The translations under genes were made by a program, and so were the position numbers. A stretch of 64,000 bases of DNA, from positions 682,001 through 746,000 of the forward strand of contig NZ_LBIP01000013.1 in NCBI RefSeq assembly GCF_001280435.1, written 5' to 3'. Under the pieces are notes generated by a model. It searched no databases and was not told the DNA's origin. It saw only the letters and a program-made list of their open reading frames with translations. Shown one piece after another: positions 1-8,159 of the stretch; positions within the stretch are counted from its first letter, which is position 1; each line of letters begins with the position of its first letter. Source of the stretch: Mangrovimonas xylaniphaga. Lineage in GTDB: Bacteria; Bacteroidota; Bacteroidia; Flavobacteriales; Flavobacteriaceae.

Positions 1-1471
1 TGGTCAACTTCAGTCCTTCTTCTTCAAGTGAAAAAGGAAAATCCTGGTCCGATCCTAAAATGCTCACTTTTTCAATAGAAAGTCCATCTTCACCTAACAC
101 GTTTGAAGTTACAGACGATAAGGTAATTGGCGTATCATTACCGGGCCAGCCCAGTACAATTGCATAGATAGTATTTCCTTTTTTGGTGTACCTCACATCC
201 TGAGATGTATAGGTTAATTTATCCAAAAACATCCCTGATTTCTCCTGCTTGGTTGGTCCTTCCCCGAACACTTTCCACGTTGAAGCCCCATAAATAGCCT
301 CTCCGTTGGTGTTCAGCCAATCCCCAATAGTCAATAAAATTTGTTGTTGGTTTTCTGGAATGATGCCGTTTTCCATAGGTGAAACGTTCAACATCATTGC
401 TCCATTTTTACTCACAATATCGGCTAACAGATCAATGATCTCATCTGCCGTTTTCAAACCTAAATCATGGGTATAGCTCCAACTTCCTACTGACACAGTT
501 TCATCTGTCAACCAATAATCTTCGGTAATCTTGTTCATACGACCCTTTTCAAAGTCTTCTACACTCACCGATTTTGGCAACTCGCCTTCCTTATGGGTAA
601 TGACCACTTCTTGGTTACGGGCTAACGATTGATTGATATAATAGGCCGCAAATTCTTCTTTGTAGGTATCAGGAATTTTATCCAATTTCCCGTCAAAATA
701 AATTAGATCCGGATGGTAGTTATCAATCACTTCTTTTAATTCTGCCAACCAATTACTATAAAACACCTCTTTTTCAATGTTTCCATATAAAATACTCAAC
801 TCAGGATCATTAGAGGAAGTTGGCATTTTGGGATTGTATGGAAAGTACGAGGTGTCATCCAACCATTTTGTAGAATCCTGCTGAAAAATCTGAAGGTTTC
901 TGGCCTTGTGGAATGAGGTAACAAACTTCATCCCCTTCCCGTGGATAGCTTCACCTAGTTCTCCAACAATATCACGATTTGGGCCTTTATCCATAGAATT
1001 CCATGGATTGGTATCACTATCCCAATTGGACCAACCGTCATGGTGCTCTGCTACGATGCCTGCAAATTTAGCCCCCGACTTTTGAAATAAATCGGCCCAA
1101 GCTTCGGCATCAAAGTTTTCGGCCTTGAACATTGGCACGAAATCGTGGTATCCAAATTCTGATGGCTCACCGTAAGTTTCTACATGGTGTTTGTTTTCAA
1201 CGCTACCTTCTACGTGCATCAACCTAGGATACCAATCGTTGGCAAATGCCGGCACCGACAATACACCCCAATGGGCATAGATTCCAAATTTGGCCTCACG
1301 GAACCATTCCGGAGCTTCTTGGTAAGCTGCCAAGGAATCCCAACTAGCGGCATAATGAGGTGTTTTTACGACCTCTTTTTGCGGCTCCTTTTTACTGTTG
1401 TTACATGCTGTAAACACAAAGATAAGCACCAAAAGGCTGATGCTTATCTTTGTTACTCTAATCCTATTCAT
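1..1471 (-). CDS. GH29 alpha-L-fucosidase lipoprotein, C-terminus cut by window start
   Basis: The reading frame is open from the ATG at 1471 to the window edge, giving about 490 visible residues. The N-terminus is a lipoprotein signal with Cys at residue 23 (FTAC). The body reads as glycoside hydrolase family 29: KFGIYAHWG near residues 61-69, AEHHDGWSNW near 141-150, and DLIYFDG with the probable nucleophile Asp260. Family members release alpha-L-fucose by a retaining mechanism. The start lies 9 bp beyond the GH5 stop, so it is the last visible gene of the same minus-strand operon. In a xyloglucan locus it would remove the terminal fucose from fucosylated side chains; many such loci use GH95 for that bond, so the exact linkage is inference. 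Only the C-terminal end is missing, and the locus may continue outside the window. Confidence 0.88.
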   Translation of the reverse strand, partial: MNRIRVTKISISLLVLIFVFTACNNSKKEPQKEVVKTPHYAASWDSLAAYQEAPEWFREAKFGIYAHWGVLSVPAFANDWYPRLMHVEGSVENKHHVETYGEPSEFGYHDFVPMFKAENFDAEAWADLFQKSGAKFAGIVAEHHDGWSNWDSDTNPWNSMDKGPNRDIVGELGEAIHGKGMKFVTSFHKARNLQIFQQDSTKWLDDTSYFPYNPKMPTSSNDPELSILYGNIEKEVFYSNWLAELKEVIDNYHPDLIYFDGKLDKIPDTYKEEFAAYYINQSLARNQEVVITHKEGELPKSVSVEDFEKGRMNKITEDYWLTDETVSVGSWSYTHDLGLKTADEIIDLLADIVSKNGAMMLNVSPMENGIIPENQQQILLTIGDWLNTNGEAIYGASTWKVFGEGPTKQEKSGMFLDKLTYTSQDVRYTKKGNTIYAIVLGWPGNDTPITLSSVTSNVLGEDGLSIEKVSILGSDQDFPFSLEEEGLKLT

Positions 1472-1480
1472 CGTTCTCTT

Positions 1481-2917
1481 TTAATTATTAGTAACGGCAT
1501 CAATAATATCCGGGAAGTACTCTTCGCCAGTCGTTCTATTGAACAATCCCATTTGGTGGTTGTCTGGATAACCATTATCCCAAACCACTGGCACCAAACC
1601 ATGGCTTAAAGCAGCTTCTGTTGTTTTCTTATAATAGTAGGACCTGTAAACTTCTGCACCTTCCACTTCACCTCTATAACTTGCTCCGTATTCACCTAAA
1701 ATGACACCTATACCTTGGTCTACAAAGTTAGTTTGCATTTTAGTGAATTGGGTTTCCAACCAATCTTCATCACCCCAACCGGCGGTTGCCGAAGGATCTG
1801 TAGCAATTTCTCCCCATTGACAAACTTCGTCTGTGCTGACATCCAAAGTAAATTGATAAGGGTCGTAATAGTGTACTTCCATCAACATTCTATTTGCAAC
1901 TGTATCTTCTGGAAGTACCGCAAAATTAACGGTGTGATCAATGTTGGTATTGAAGCCTTGAACCGTTAAATAACGGTAAGCATTTCTTCCTCCTGTGGCA
2001 CGAACTGTAGAAATGAAAGTTTGATTGAAACTGTTTTGAACCGTATAATATTCTTCCGTTGGGGTACCATAGTCGCCATCTACCATGACTTCATTGGATC
2101 CTGCAAATATCAAATGGTAATCGTAATCTCTAAAATGGATGGCAATTTGCTGCCACATTTTGGCCAACCTATCGTTTACATAATCTTGATCCTCATAGGT
2201 AGGCTGCATCCAACCACCATCCCAGTGAAGATTCACGATTGCAAACATATCATTATCCAATACGTAGTTTACCACTTCCTCTACACGGGTCAAGCCTTCA
2301 TTACTGATGGTGTAATTATCATCTCCCTCTTGGATATAATTACTCCAAGCCACCGGAATTCTAATAGTATTGAATCCTGCAGCTTTCACCGCATTGATTA
2401 AGTCTTGGTTGATCAATGGATTCCCCCAAGCGGTTTCACCCCCTACAGCTTCCAAAGAATTACCAACATTCCATCCCAAGCCCATAACCTCTGTTAATTG
2501 CACAGAAGTATACTCACTCATCTGACTTGAATCTGGAGCAATTGATAAAATAGAACCTGCCTGAGTCACTTGAATTTCTTGACTAGACTCCGAAGTATAC
2601 ACCTTGATAACAGCTGTACGATCTGTTTCCACATCGCTTACTGCTGCTTGAACTGTAACACTTCCATTACCCAAACTAGAAGAATTGGAAAGAGTCAACC
2701 AATCTGCCTCAGTATTTACTCCCCAAGTAATATTAGGAGAAGTTGACACATTAAAAGTTGCTTCTCCTCCACTTGAAGGAAAACTCAGCTCATCAGTGCT
2801 CAAAGTAAAATTAACACTTCCTCCACTATCTTCATCGCTATCACTATTGCAGGAAGTAAAGCCTACCAGCATTACCACTAATGCCATAGCTTTAAAAATG
2901 CTATTAATTGTTTTCAT
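1481..2917 (-). CDS. BACON-GH5 endo-beta-1,4-glucanase (probable endo-xyloglucanase)
   Basis: The product has 478 residues. A lipoprotein signal (FTSC, Cys23) is followed by a BACON domain (about 36-121) and a GH5 catalytic domain (about 135-475). Visible catalytic residues are the acid/base Glu276 in AGSNEV and the nucleophile Glu409 in VILGEYG. Other GH5 marks are GFNTIRIPVAW (181-191) and NLHWDGGW (229-236). The same lipoprotein-BACON-GH5 design is known from the subfamily 4 endo-xyloglucanase of the Bacteroides ovatus xyloglucan locus. The enzyme would cut the glucan backbone at the cell surface to make oligosaccharides for import. It sits 17 bp after GH3 and 9 bp before GH29. Specificity for xyloglucan rather than another glucan rests on the neighbours; the GH5 assignment itself is firm. 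Confidence 0.92.
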   Translation of the reverse strand: MKTINSIFKAMALVVMLVGFTSCNSDSDEDSGGSVNFTLSTDELSFPSSGGEATFNVSTSPNITWGVNTEADWLTLSNSSSLGNGSVTVQAAVSDVETDRTAVIKVYTSESSQEIQVTQAGSILSIAPDSSQMSEYTSVQLTEVMGLGWNVGNSLEAVGGETAWGNPLINQDLINAVKAAGFNTIRIPVAWSNYIQEGDDNYTISNEGLTRVEEVVNYVLDNDMFAIVNLHWDGGWMQPTYEDQDYVNDRLAKMWQQIAIHFRDYDYHLIFAGSNEVMVDGDYGTPTEEYYTVQNSFNQTFISTVRATGGRNAYRYLTVQGFNTNIDHTVNFAVLPEDTVANRMLMEVHYYDPYQFTLDVSTDEVCQWGEIATDPSATAGWGDEDWLETQFTKMQTNFVDQGIGVILGEYGASYRGEVEGAEVYRSYYYKKTTEAALSHGLVPVVWDNGYPDNHQMGLFNRTTGEEYFPDIIDAVTNN

Positions 2918-2934
2918 AGTTAGAATCTTGAATA

Positions 2935-5181
2935 TTAGTTAACTGTTATTGTTTGTTCTGCAACTATATTTCTTGAGGAGTTCCCCACTCGAATCTGGTA
3001 ATTTCCTTTTTCAACTTCCCATGACTTGGTAGCTACATTGTAAAATGCCAACTCTTTCACAGGAATTTGAACAGTTACCGTTTGGGAAGCCCCTGCCTTA
3101 ACATCTACTTTGGCAAAGCCTTTCAATTCTTGCGCCGCACGCTCAACTTTAGATTCTGGTTTAGAAACATACACCTGAACTACTTCTTTCCCTTCAACAG
3201 CTCCTGTGTTTTTCACGGAAACCTCTACAGAAATGGTTTCATTTTCTGTGTAAGCCTCGGCATTGGTTTTAACACCAGAAATTGAAAAATCTGTGTACGA
3301 CAATCCATAACCGAACGGATAAAGAGGTGCTACATTTTTAGTGTCGAACCAACGGTAACCAACCAAAATACCTTCCTCATATTTCACAACATCATCACCA
3401 GGGAAGCTGTTAGTAGCATGCGCAGGAGAATCTTTTAAAGCCACTGGCATCGTCCAAGGCAATTTACCAGAAGGGTTGATATTACCCAATAACACATCGG
3501 CAAGTGCATTTCCACCTTCGGAACCATTGAACCAACTCCACACCAAGGCTTTGGTACTTTCACTCACATTTTTAATGTCGAAAGGCGCTCCGGCAATCAT
3601 CACCACAATAGTATTAGGATTTACCTCCATTACTTTTTTGATCAACTCTTCCTGACCAAATGGCAAGTTCAAGTTTCTACGGTCTGAAGCTTCTGTTTCA
3701 TAATCTCTGTTTGACCCGGCAAAAATGATGGCCATTTCTGAATTTTTAGCAGCTGTTAAAGCTTCTTCCAACTTCGCTAGATCCAATTCATCCACCGTAA
3801 TTGGGCCTTTTAAGGTTACTTCCTGCTTTTGATCGTTTTCATTTTTTGAGTAGCGCTCCAAATAGCCTTCGGCATAGTTGATTTCAATGCTCTCTGGCAA
3901 TCTGTTTTTCAATCCTTCTAAAGGCGTTACTTCACGTTTGGTTTTTACACCGGCTCCAAATCCACCCAAGGCATTTTTCTTGGTAGCATTATTTCCAATA
4001 ACGGCAATGCTCTTCAAACCTTCGGTTTTAATTGGCAACATATTGGCGTCGTTTTTAAGAAGTACTACAGACTCCGACGCAATCTTGTAAGCATCTTCAA
4101 AATGCGCTTCGGTGTTGATGCTTCCGGTAGCACGACCCTTATCGTCAATGCTCTTAAGCGTGTACATTACCTGCATGATTCTACGTACGGATTTATCTAC
4201 CTGAGCTTCGGCAACTTTTCCTGATTTCACGGCTTCAATCAAGGCATCTGCAAAGTAAAATTCATTGAATGGTTTTGGTGTTCCCATTTCAATATCGGTG
4301 CCATTCTCCAAAGCCTTTTTGGTATCGTGAACAGCTGCCCAATCGGAAATTACGATTCCTTCAAATCCCCATTCATCACGCAGGACTTTGTTCAACATAT
4401 AGTCATTTTCACATAGGTAATCACCTCTAAATTTATTGTAAGCTCCCATAAAACTATAAGCATGGGCTTCTTCCACAGCCGCTTTAAAAGCCGGCAAGTA
4501 AATTTCACGAAGGCTACGCTCATCAATTTGAACGTCTACAAAATCACGATTGGTCTCTTGGTTGTTGGCCGCATAGTGTTTTACACAAGCCGCCACATCA
4601 TTTTCCTGAAGCCCAACGATAAAAGGTACCGTCATTTTTTTGTTCAAAAACGGATCTTCGGTAAAGTATTCATAGGTTCTACCTCCAAGCGGCGTACGGA
4701 TAATGTTTATAGCTGGCGACAATAACACATCCTTATCTCTTGCAATGGCTTCTTCCCCTACGCTGGTTCCAAAAACATAACTCAACTCAGGATTCCAAGT
4801 TGCCGCTACACCACCACCCGCTGGATAGTACGTCGCAAAGTCATTGTCCCAACCAGCAGCTGACCAATTGTCTTTTGAGATTTCCTCACGAACTCCCAAC
4901 GGCCCATCAGCCATGGTCAATTCTGGAACTCCCAAACGCTCCACGGCAGCAGTTGCAAACATGGTGCTTCCGTGCAACATACCTACTTTTTCTTCCAAGG
5001 TCATTTGTCTCATCAACGAATCGATTTTAGCATCGAATTCGTGGGTTACCGGTTTCCCTTTATAGGTAGTCTCCACTTTGGCACTCTCGGCCACTACTTG
5101 CTCGGATGTCTTTTCTTCCTTACATGACATTGCCAGCAAAGAAGCTGCAACTACAGAGGTATATATTAATTTGTGTTTCAT
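2935..5181 (-). CDS. GH3 beta-glucosidase lipoprotein
   Basis: The product has 748 residues, a normal length for three-domain GH3 beta-glucosidases. The signal ends in LLAMSC with lipid-anchored Cys20. The N-terminal barrel carries KHYAANNQE (201-209) and the nucleophile Asp280 in GIVISDW. The second domain carries the EASDR motif with probable acid/base Glu497. A fibronectin-III-like domain forms the last 120 or so residues (from about 625). It would release non-reducing glucose from oligosaccharides after the side chains are removed, most likely in the periplasm, the final step of xyloglucan breakdown. It lies 54 bp downstream of the GH31 gene and 17 bp upstream of GH5, in one transcription unit. 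Activity on beta-xylosides is possible in GH3, but the linked GH5 and GH31 favour glucose. Confidence 0.93.
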   Translation of the reverse strand: MKHKLIYTSVVAASLLAMSCKEEKTSEQVVAESAKVETTYKGKPVTHEFDAKIDSLMRQMTLEEKVGMLHGSTMFATAAVERLGVPELTMADGPLGVREEISKDNWSAAGWDNDFATYYPAGGGVAATWNPELSYVFGTSVGEEAIARDKDVLLSPAINIIRTPLGGRTYEYFTEDPFLNKKMTVPFIVGLQENDVAACVKHYAANNQETNRDFVDVQIDERSLREIYLPAFKAAVEEAHAYSFMGAYNKFRGDYLCENDYMLNKVLRDEWGFEGIVISDWAAVHDTKKALENGTDIEMGTPKPFNEFYFADALIEAVKSGKVAEAQVDKSVRRIMQVMYTLKSIDDKGRATGSINTEAHFEDAYKIASESVVLLKNDANMLPIKTEGLKSIAVIGNNATKKNALGGFGAGVKTKREVTPLEGLKNRLPESIEINYAEGYLERYSKNENDQKQEVTLKGPITVDELDLAKLEEALTAAKNSEMAIIFAGSNRDYETEASDRRNLNLPFGQEELIKKVMEVNPNTIVVMIAGAPFDIKNVSESTKALVWSWFNGSEGGNALADVLLGNINPSGKLPWTMPVALKDSPAHATNSFPGDDVVKYEEGILVGYRWFDTKNVAPLYPFGYGLSYTDFSISGVKTNAEAYTENETISVEVSVKNTGAVEGKEVVQVYVSKPESKVERAAQELKGFAKVDVKAGASQTVTVQIPVKELAFYNVATKSWEVEKGNYQIRVGNSSRNIVAEQTITVN

Positions 5182-5235
5182 TTGTAATATCTATTATTCT
5201 ATTTGAACTGACGGTGTCTCTAAATTGTCTGTAAC

Positions 5236-8109
5236 TTATTTCAAGTTGATAGTCTGTGCTTGTCCGTTGTACTCGACAGTTTGTCCTTTGGCATCATAAG
5301 TAAATGCCTTTGGATTGTCTTTGTTAACAGGCACAATCACGAATGTTCTATTTTTAAGCATCCCTTCAAACGCTCCTTGACGTTCCCCAATGGTCAAAGT
5401 CCCTTCGGCCTCATTGTATTGGAATGGAATGTGTGCATACTTTCCTTGTTCATAGTTGTAGTTCACGCCTTCGTCTTCATATAAATTGAAGCTTCCATCT
5501 TTTCCTTGGTATACATACAACACGATTGTTTCGGCTGGTTTTTGATCTGTATACTGAATTTCCGGACCTACAGGAATGATAGCTCCTTCTGGAATGTACA
5601 ACGGAATACGGCCATAAGGTGCCTCTACTGTTTTCGACTGTCCTCCGTTGATAAATGCTCCAGTGTAGAAATCATACCAACCAGAAGTACTTGGGAAATA
5701 CACCTCACGACTGCGTGCTCCATATTCGTAAACTGGGTTTACCATTAACGATGGTCCAAACATGAACTGATCACTGATGTTTTCAACTTTCTTATCATCA
5801 GCAAAATCCATTACCAATGGACGCATAATGGTATAATCATCAAAATAGGTTTTCCCTGCCAAGGTGTAGATGTATGGCATCAAACGGTAACGCAAATTGG
5901 TGTAATACAAAATTGACTCGTAAGCTGGGTGCCCTCCCGGTGCGATGTGCCATGCCTCACGGAATGGATACTGACCATGTGCTCTGTACAATGGTGCGAA
6001 AGCACCAAATTGATACCAACGCGCATTCAACTCTCTCCATTCTTTATAATCTTCAGTCTCTTGTCCAGATTTGTTATAATCCAATTGAGCCGCGACATAA
6101 CGATCCTCAACACAGAACCCACCTATATCCATGGTCCAGTAAGGAATTCCACTTACCGCGAAATTAAGTCCAGCAGAAATCTGTGCTTTCATATCTTCCC
6201 AACGGGTAGCGATATCCCCACTCCAAGTAGCGGTTGAATAACGTTGTAATCCAGCAAAACCAGATCTCGTCAACAAGAACACACGCTTATTTGGTTCAAC
6301 ATCTCGTTGACCATTGTAAATAGCTTCGGCATTCATCAAGGCATAAGTATTGAAGTATTCTGTTGAAGGTCCCAAAGCTGTTGGTCCTTGCAACGCTTTG
6401 CGGTATTCCATATCTGTACAATCCAAAACGTTTGGCTCACTGGCATCCATCCACCAAGCGTCGATGTTCAATGGATAGTAATGCTCATAAATTTGGTTCC
6501 AGAACAGTTTTCTTGCATCTGCAGAATAGGCATCGTAGAACGATCCAATATATCCAGGACCTACCCAATCGCGAATGCTATCCTTGATAGCCTGTCTGTA
6601 CATCCATCCTTTTTGATCGAATTCCTTGAAGTGTTCTGTATTTTGATAGAACTTAGGCCATACAGAAATCATCATTTTTCCGTTCATGGCATGGATAGAG
6701 TCCAACATACCTTTTGGATTTGGGAAGCGCGCTTTATCAAACTCATGGCTTCCCCATTGGTCTTCTTCCCAGTGGTTCCAGTCCAATACAATATTATCGA
6801 TAGGAATTTGGCGTGCTCTAAACTCTCTCAAAGTACTCAAAATCTCATCCTGAGTTTTGTAGCGCTCACGGCTTTGCCAGTACCCCATAGCCCATTTTGG
6901 CATCACCTGGGATTTTCCTGTAAGGGTGCGGTAACCTTTAATAATCTCGTCCATTGAGTTTCCGTGAACAAAGTAATAATCCATTTTTTTGTTCATTTCA
7001 CTCCACCAAACCTGGTTGCCTTTTTCAACTTCCGGTTGTGGGGTTCTCACACGTAAACCACAGTAAGAACTTCCTCCGTTTGGTTGCCATTCTATACGCA
7101 ATGGCACACGTTTACCAGCTTCCATATTGAAGGTAAACTTATAGCTGTTAGGGTTCCAAGCGGTTCTCCAACGCTCAGGTACCAAAAGCTCATCATTCAA
7201 GAATACTTTAATGTATCCTGCGTAGTACAAGATAAAGTTGAACTCACCACTTTCAGCAGCTTCAATGTCCCCTTCATACAATACTTCAGCATTTTTTAAT
7301 GGGAAGTTGGCCGGTAAGTTTTTAATGCTCTTAACGTCTTCAAAGAAAATAGACGGTTCATCCCTTACAATCGTTTGCCCGCCATTATCGGCTGTTTTGT
7401 AAGTTCCGGTTAACGCATTTTCCTTGCCTTCTTTATTATAAAGTTTAAACACTTCGTTCAATTGCAGGTACGGACGGCTGTCACCAAAACGGCTCAACGC
7501 ATAACTGTCCCAAAGCAATCCATAGTTTTTGTTGGACACAATAAATGGCACGGAAACTTTAGTGTTATATTGAAATAACTCTTCGCTTTTATCTTTATAA
7601 TTGTATTCATCGGATTGGTGCTGTCCTAAACCATAGAACGCCTCATCTGCAGGCGAATCGAAAATTTGACGAACACTGTAACCTTTGGTTCCTTCAACCT
7701 CAATAGGCTCAAAAGTTTTTCCGCCTCCAGCTTGTTCTGACAGAACTAGCTTCCCGTTTTTATCCTTAAATGTAATTCCTCCATCAATGCTAGACACCAA
7801 GACATTTAGAGCCTTTGTTGAAAGCGTGATGGAATCACCAGTTTGCGCAACGTCAAACGGAACCGTCTTAATATTTGGAAGAATAATTAAACTAGAATCT
7901 TTTGGAAATTCCTGATCGGGAGTTGCCGACACATGAATCAATTCATCCCCTAAAACTTGCAGTCGCAGTTTATGTACATCGGTGTTGTTGGCCTGCTTCA
8001 CATTAACAACAATACCATCAGTAGTTTTCTGATACAGTTGTTCCTCCTTCGCACAAGAGGCAAAAAGCAAACCCGTTAATAAACCCAGGTATATTTTGTT
8101 TCTTTTCAT
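5236..8109 (-). CDS. GH31 alpha-xylosidase with PA14 insert, lipoprotein
   Basis: The product has 957 residues with a lipoprotein signal (LLFASC, Cys19). An N-terminal beta-sandwich is interrupted by a PA14-like insert at about 240-357 (from the GGQTIVRDEP region to GLRVRTP). The catalytic barrel carries the nucleophile Asp555 in WWMDASEPN and the probable acid/base Asp632 in WSGDIATRWEDM. C-terminal beta domains follow. The PA14 insert at this site is a known mark of xyloglucan alpha-xylosidases (Cellvibrio and Bacteroides ovatus enzymes) and distinguishes them from starch-type alpha-glucosidases. It would remove xylose from the non-reducing end of xyloglucan oligosaccharides, supplying the substrate of the xylA/xylB genes at the head of the operon. 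The 50 bp on one side and 54 bp on the other fit co-transcription with GH2 and GH3. Confidence 0.93.
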   Translation of the reverse strand: MKRNKIYLGLLTGLLFASCAKEEQLYQKTTDGIVVNVKQANNTDVHKLRLQVLGDELIHVSATPDQEFPKDSSLIILPNIKTVPFDVAQTGDSITLSTKALNVLVSSIDGGITFKDKNGKLVLSEQAGGGKTFEPIEVEGTKGYSVRQIFDSPADEAFYGLGQHQSDEYNYKDKSEELFQYNTKVSVPFIVSNKNYGLLWDSYALSRFGDSRPYLQLNEVFKLYNKEGKENALTGTYKTADNGGQTIVRDEPSIFFEDVKSIKNLPANFPLKNAEVLYEGDIEAAESGEFNFILYYAGYIKVFLNDELLVPERWRTAWNPNSYKFTFNMEAGKRVPLRIEWQPNGGSSYCGLRVRTPQPEVEKGNQVWWSEMNKKMDYYFVHGNSMDEIIKGYRTLTGKSQVMPKWAMGYWQSRERYKTQDEILSTLREFRARQIPIDNIVLDWNHWEEDQWGSHEFDKARFPNPKGMLDSIHAMNGKMMISVWPKFYQNTEHFKEFDQKGWMYRQAIKDSIRDWVGPGYIGSFYDAYSADARKLFWNQIYEHYYPLNIDAWWMDASEPNVLDCTDMEYRKALQGPTALGPSTEYFNTYALMNAEAIYNGQRDVEPNKRVFLLTRSGFAGLQRYSTATWSGDIATRWEDMKAQISAGLNFAVSGIPYWTMDIGGFCVEDRYVAAQLDYNKSGQETEDYKEWRELNARWYQFGAFAPLYRAHGQYPFREAWHIAPGGHPAYESILYYTNLRYRLMPYIYTLAGKTYFDDYTIMRPLVMDFADDKKVENISDQFMFGPSLMVNPVYEYGARSREVYFPSTSGWYDFYTGAFINGGQSKTVEAPYGRIPLYIPEGAIIPVGPEIQYTDQKPAETIVLYVYQGKDGSFNLYEDEGVNYNYEQGKYAHIPFQYNEAEGTLTIGERQGAFEGMLKNRTFVIVPVNKDNPKAFTYDAKGQTVEYNGQAQTINLK

Positions 8110-8159
8110 TGTGATTGTGTTTTCTTCCTTTAATTTATGATTTGAAATACATTTAAATA

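Noticed and set aside
1184-1609. 141-codon open frame on the plus strand opposite the fucosidase and GH5 genes
   Set aside because: It is antisense to two clear glycosidase genes and has no signal, motif or family.
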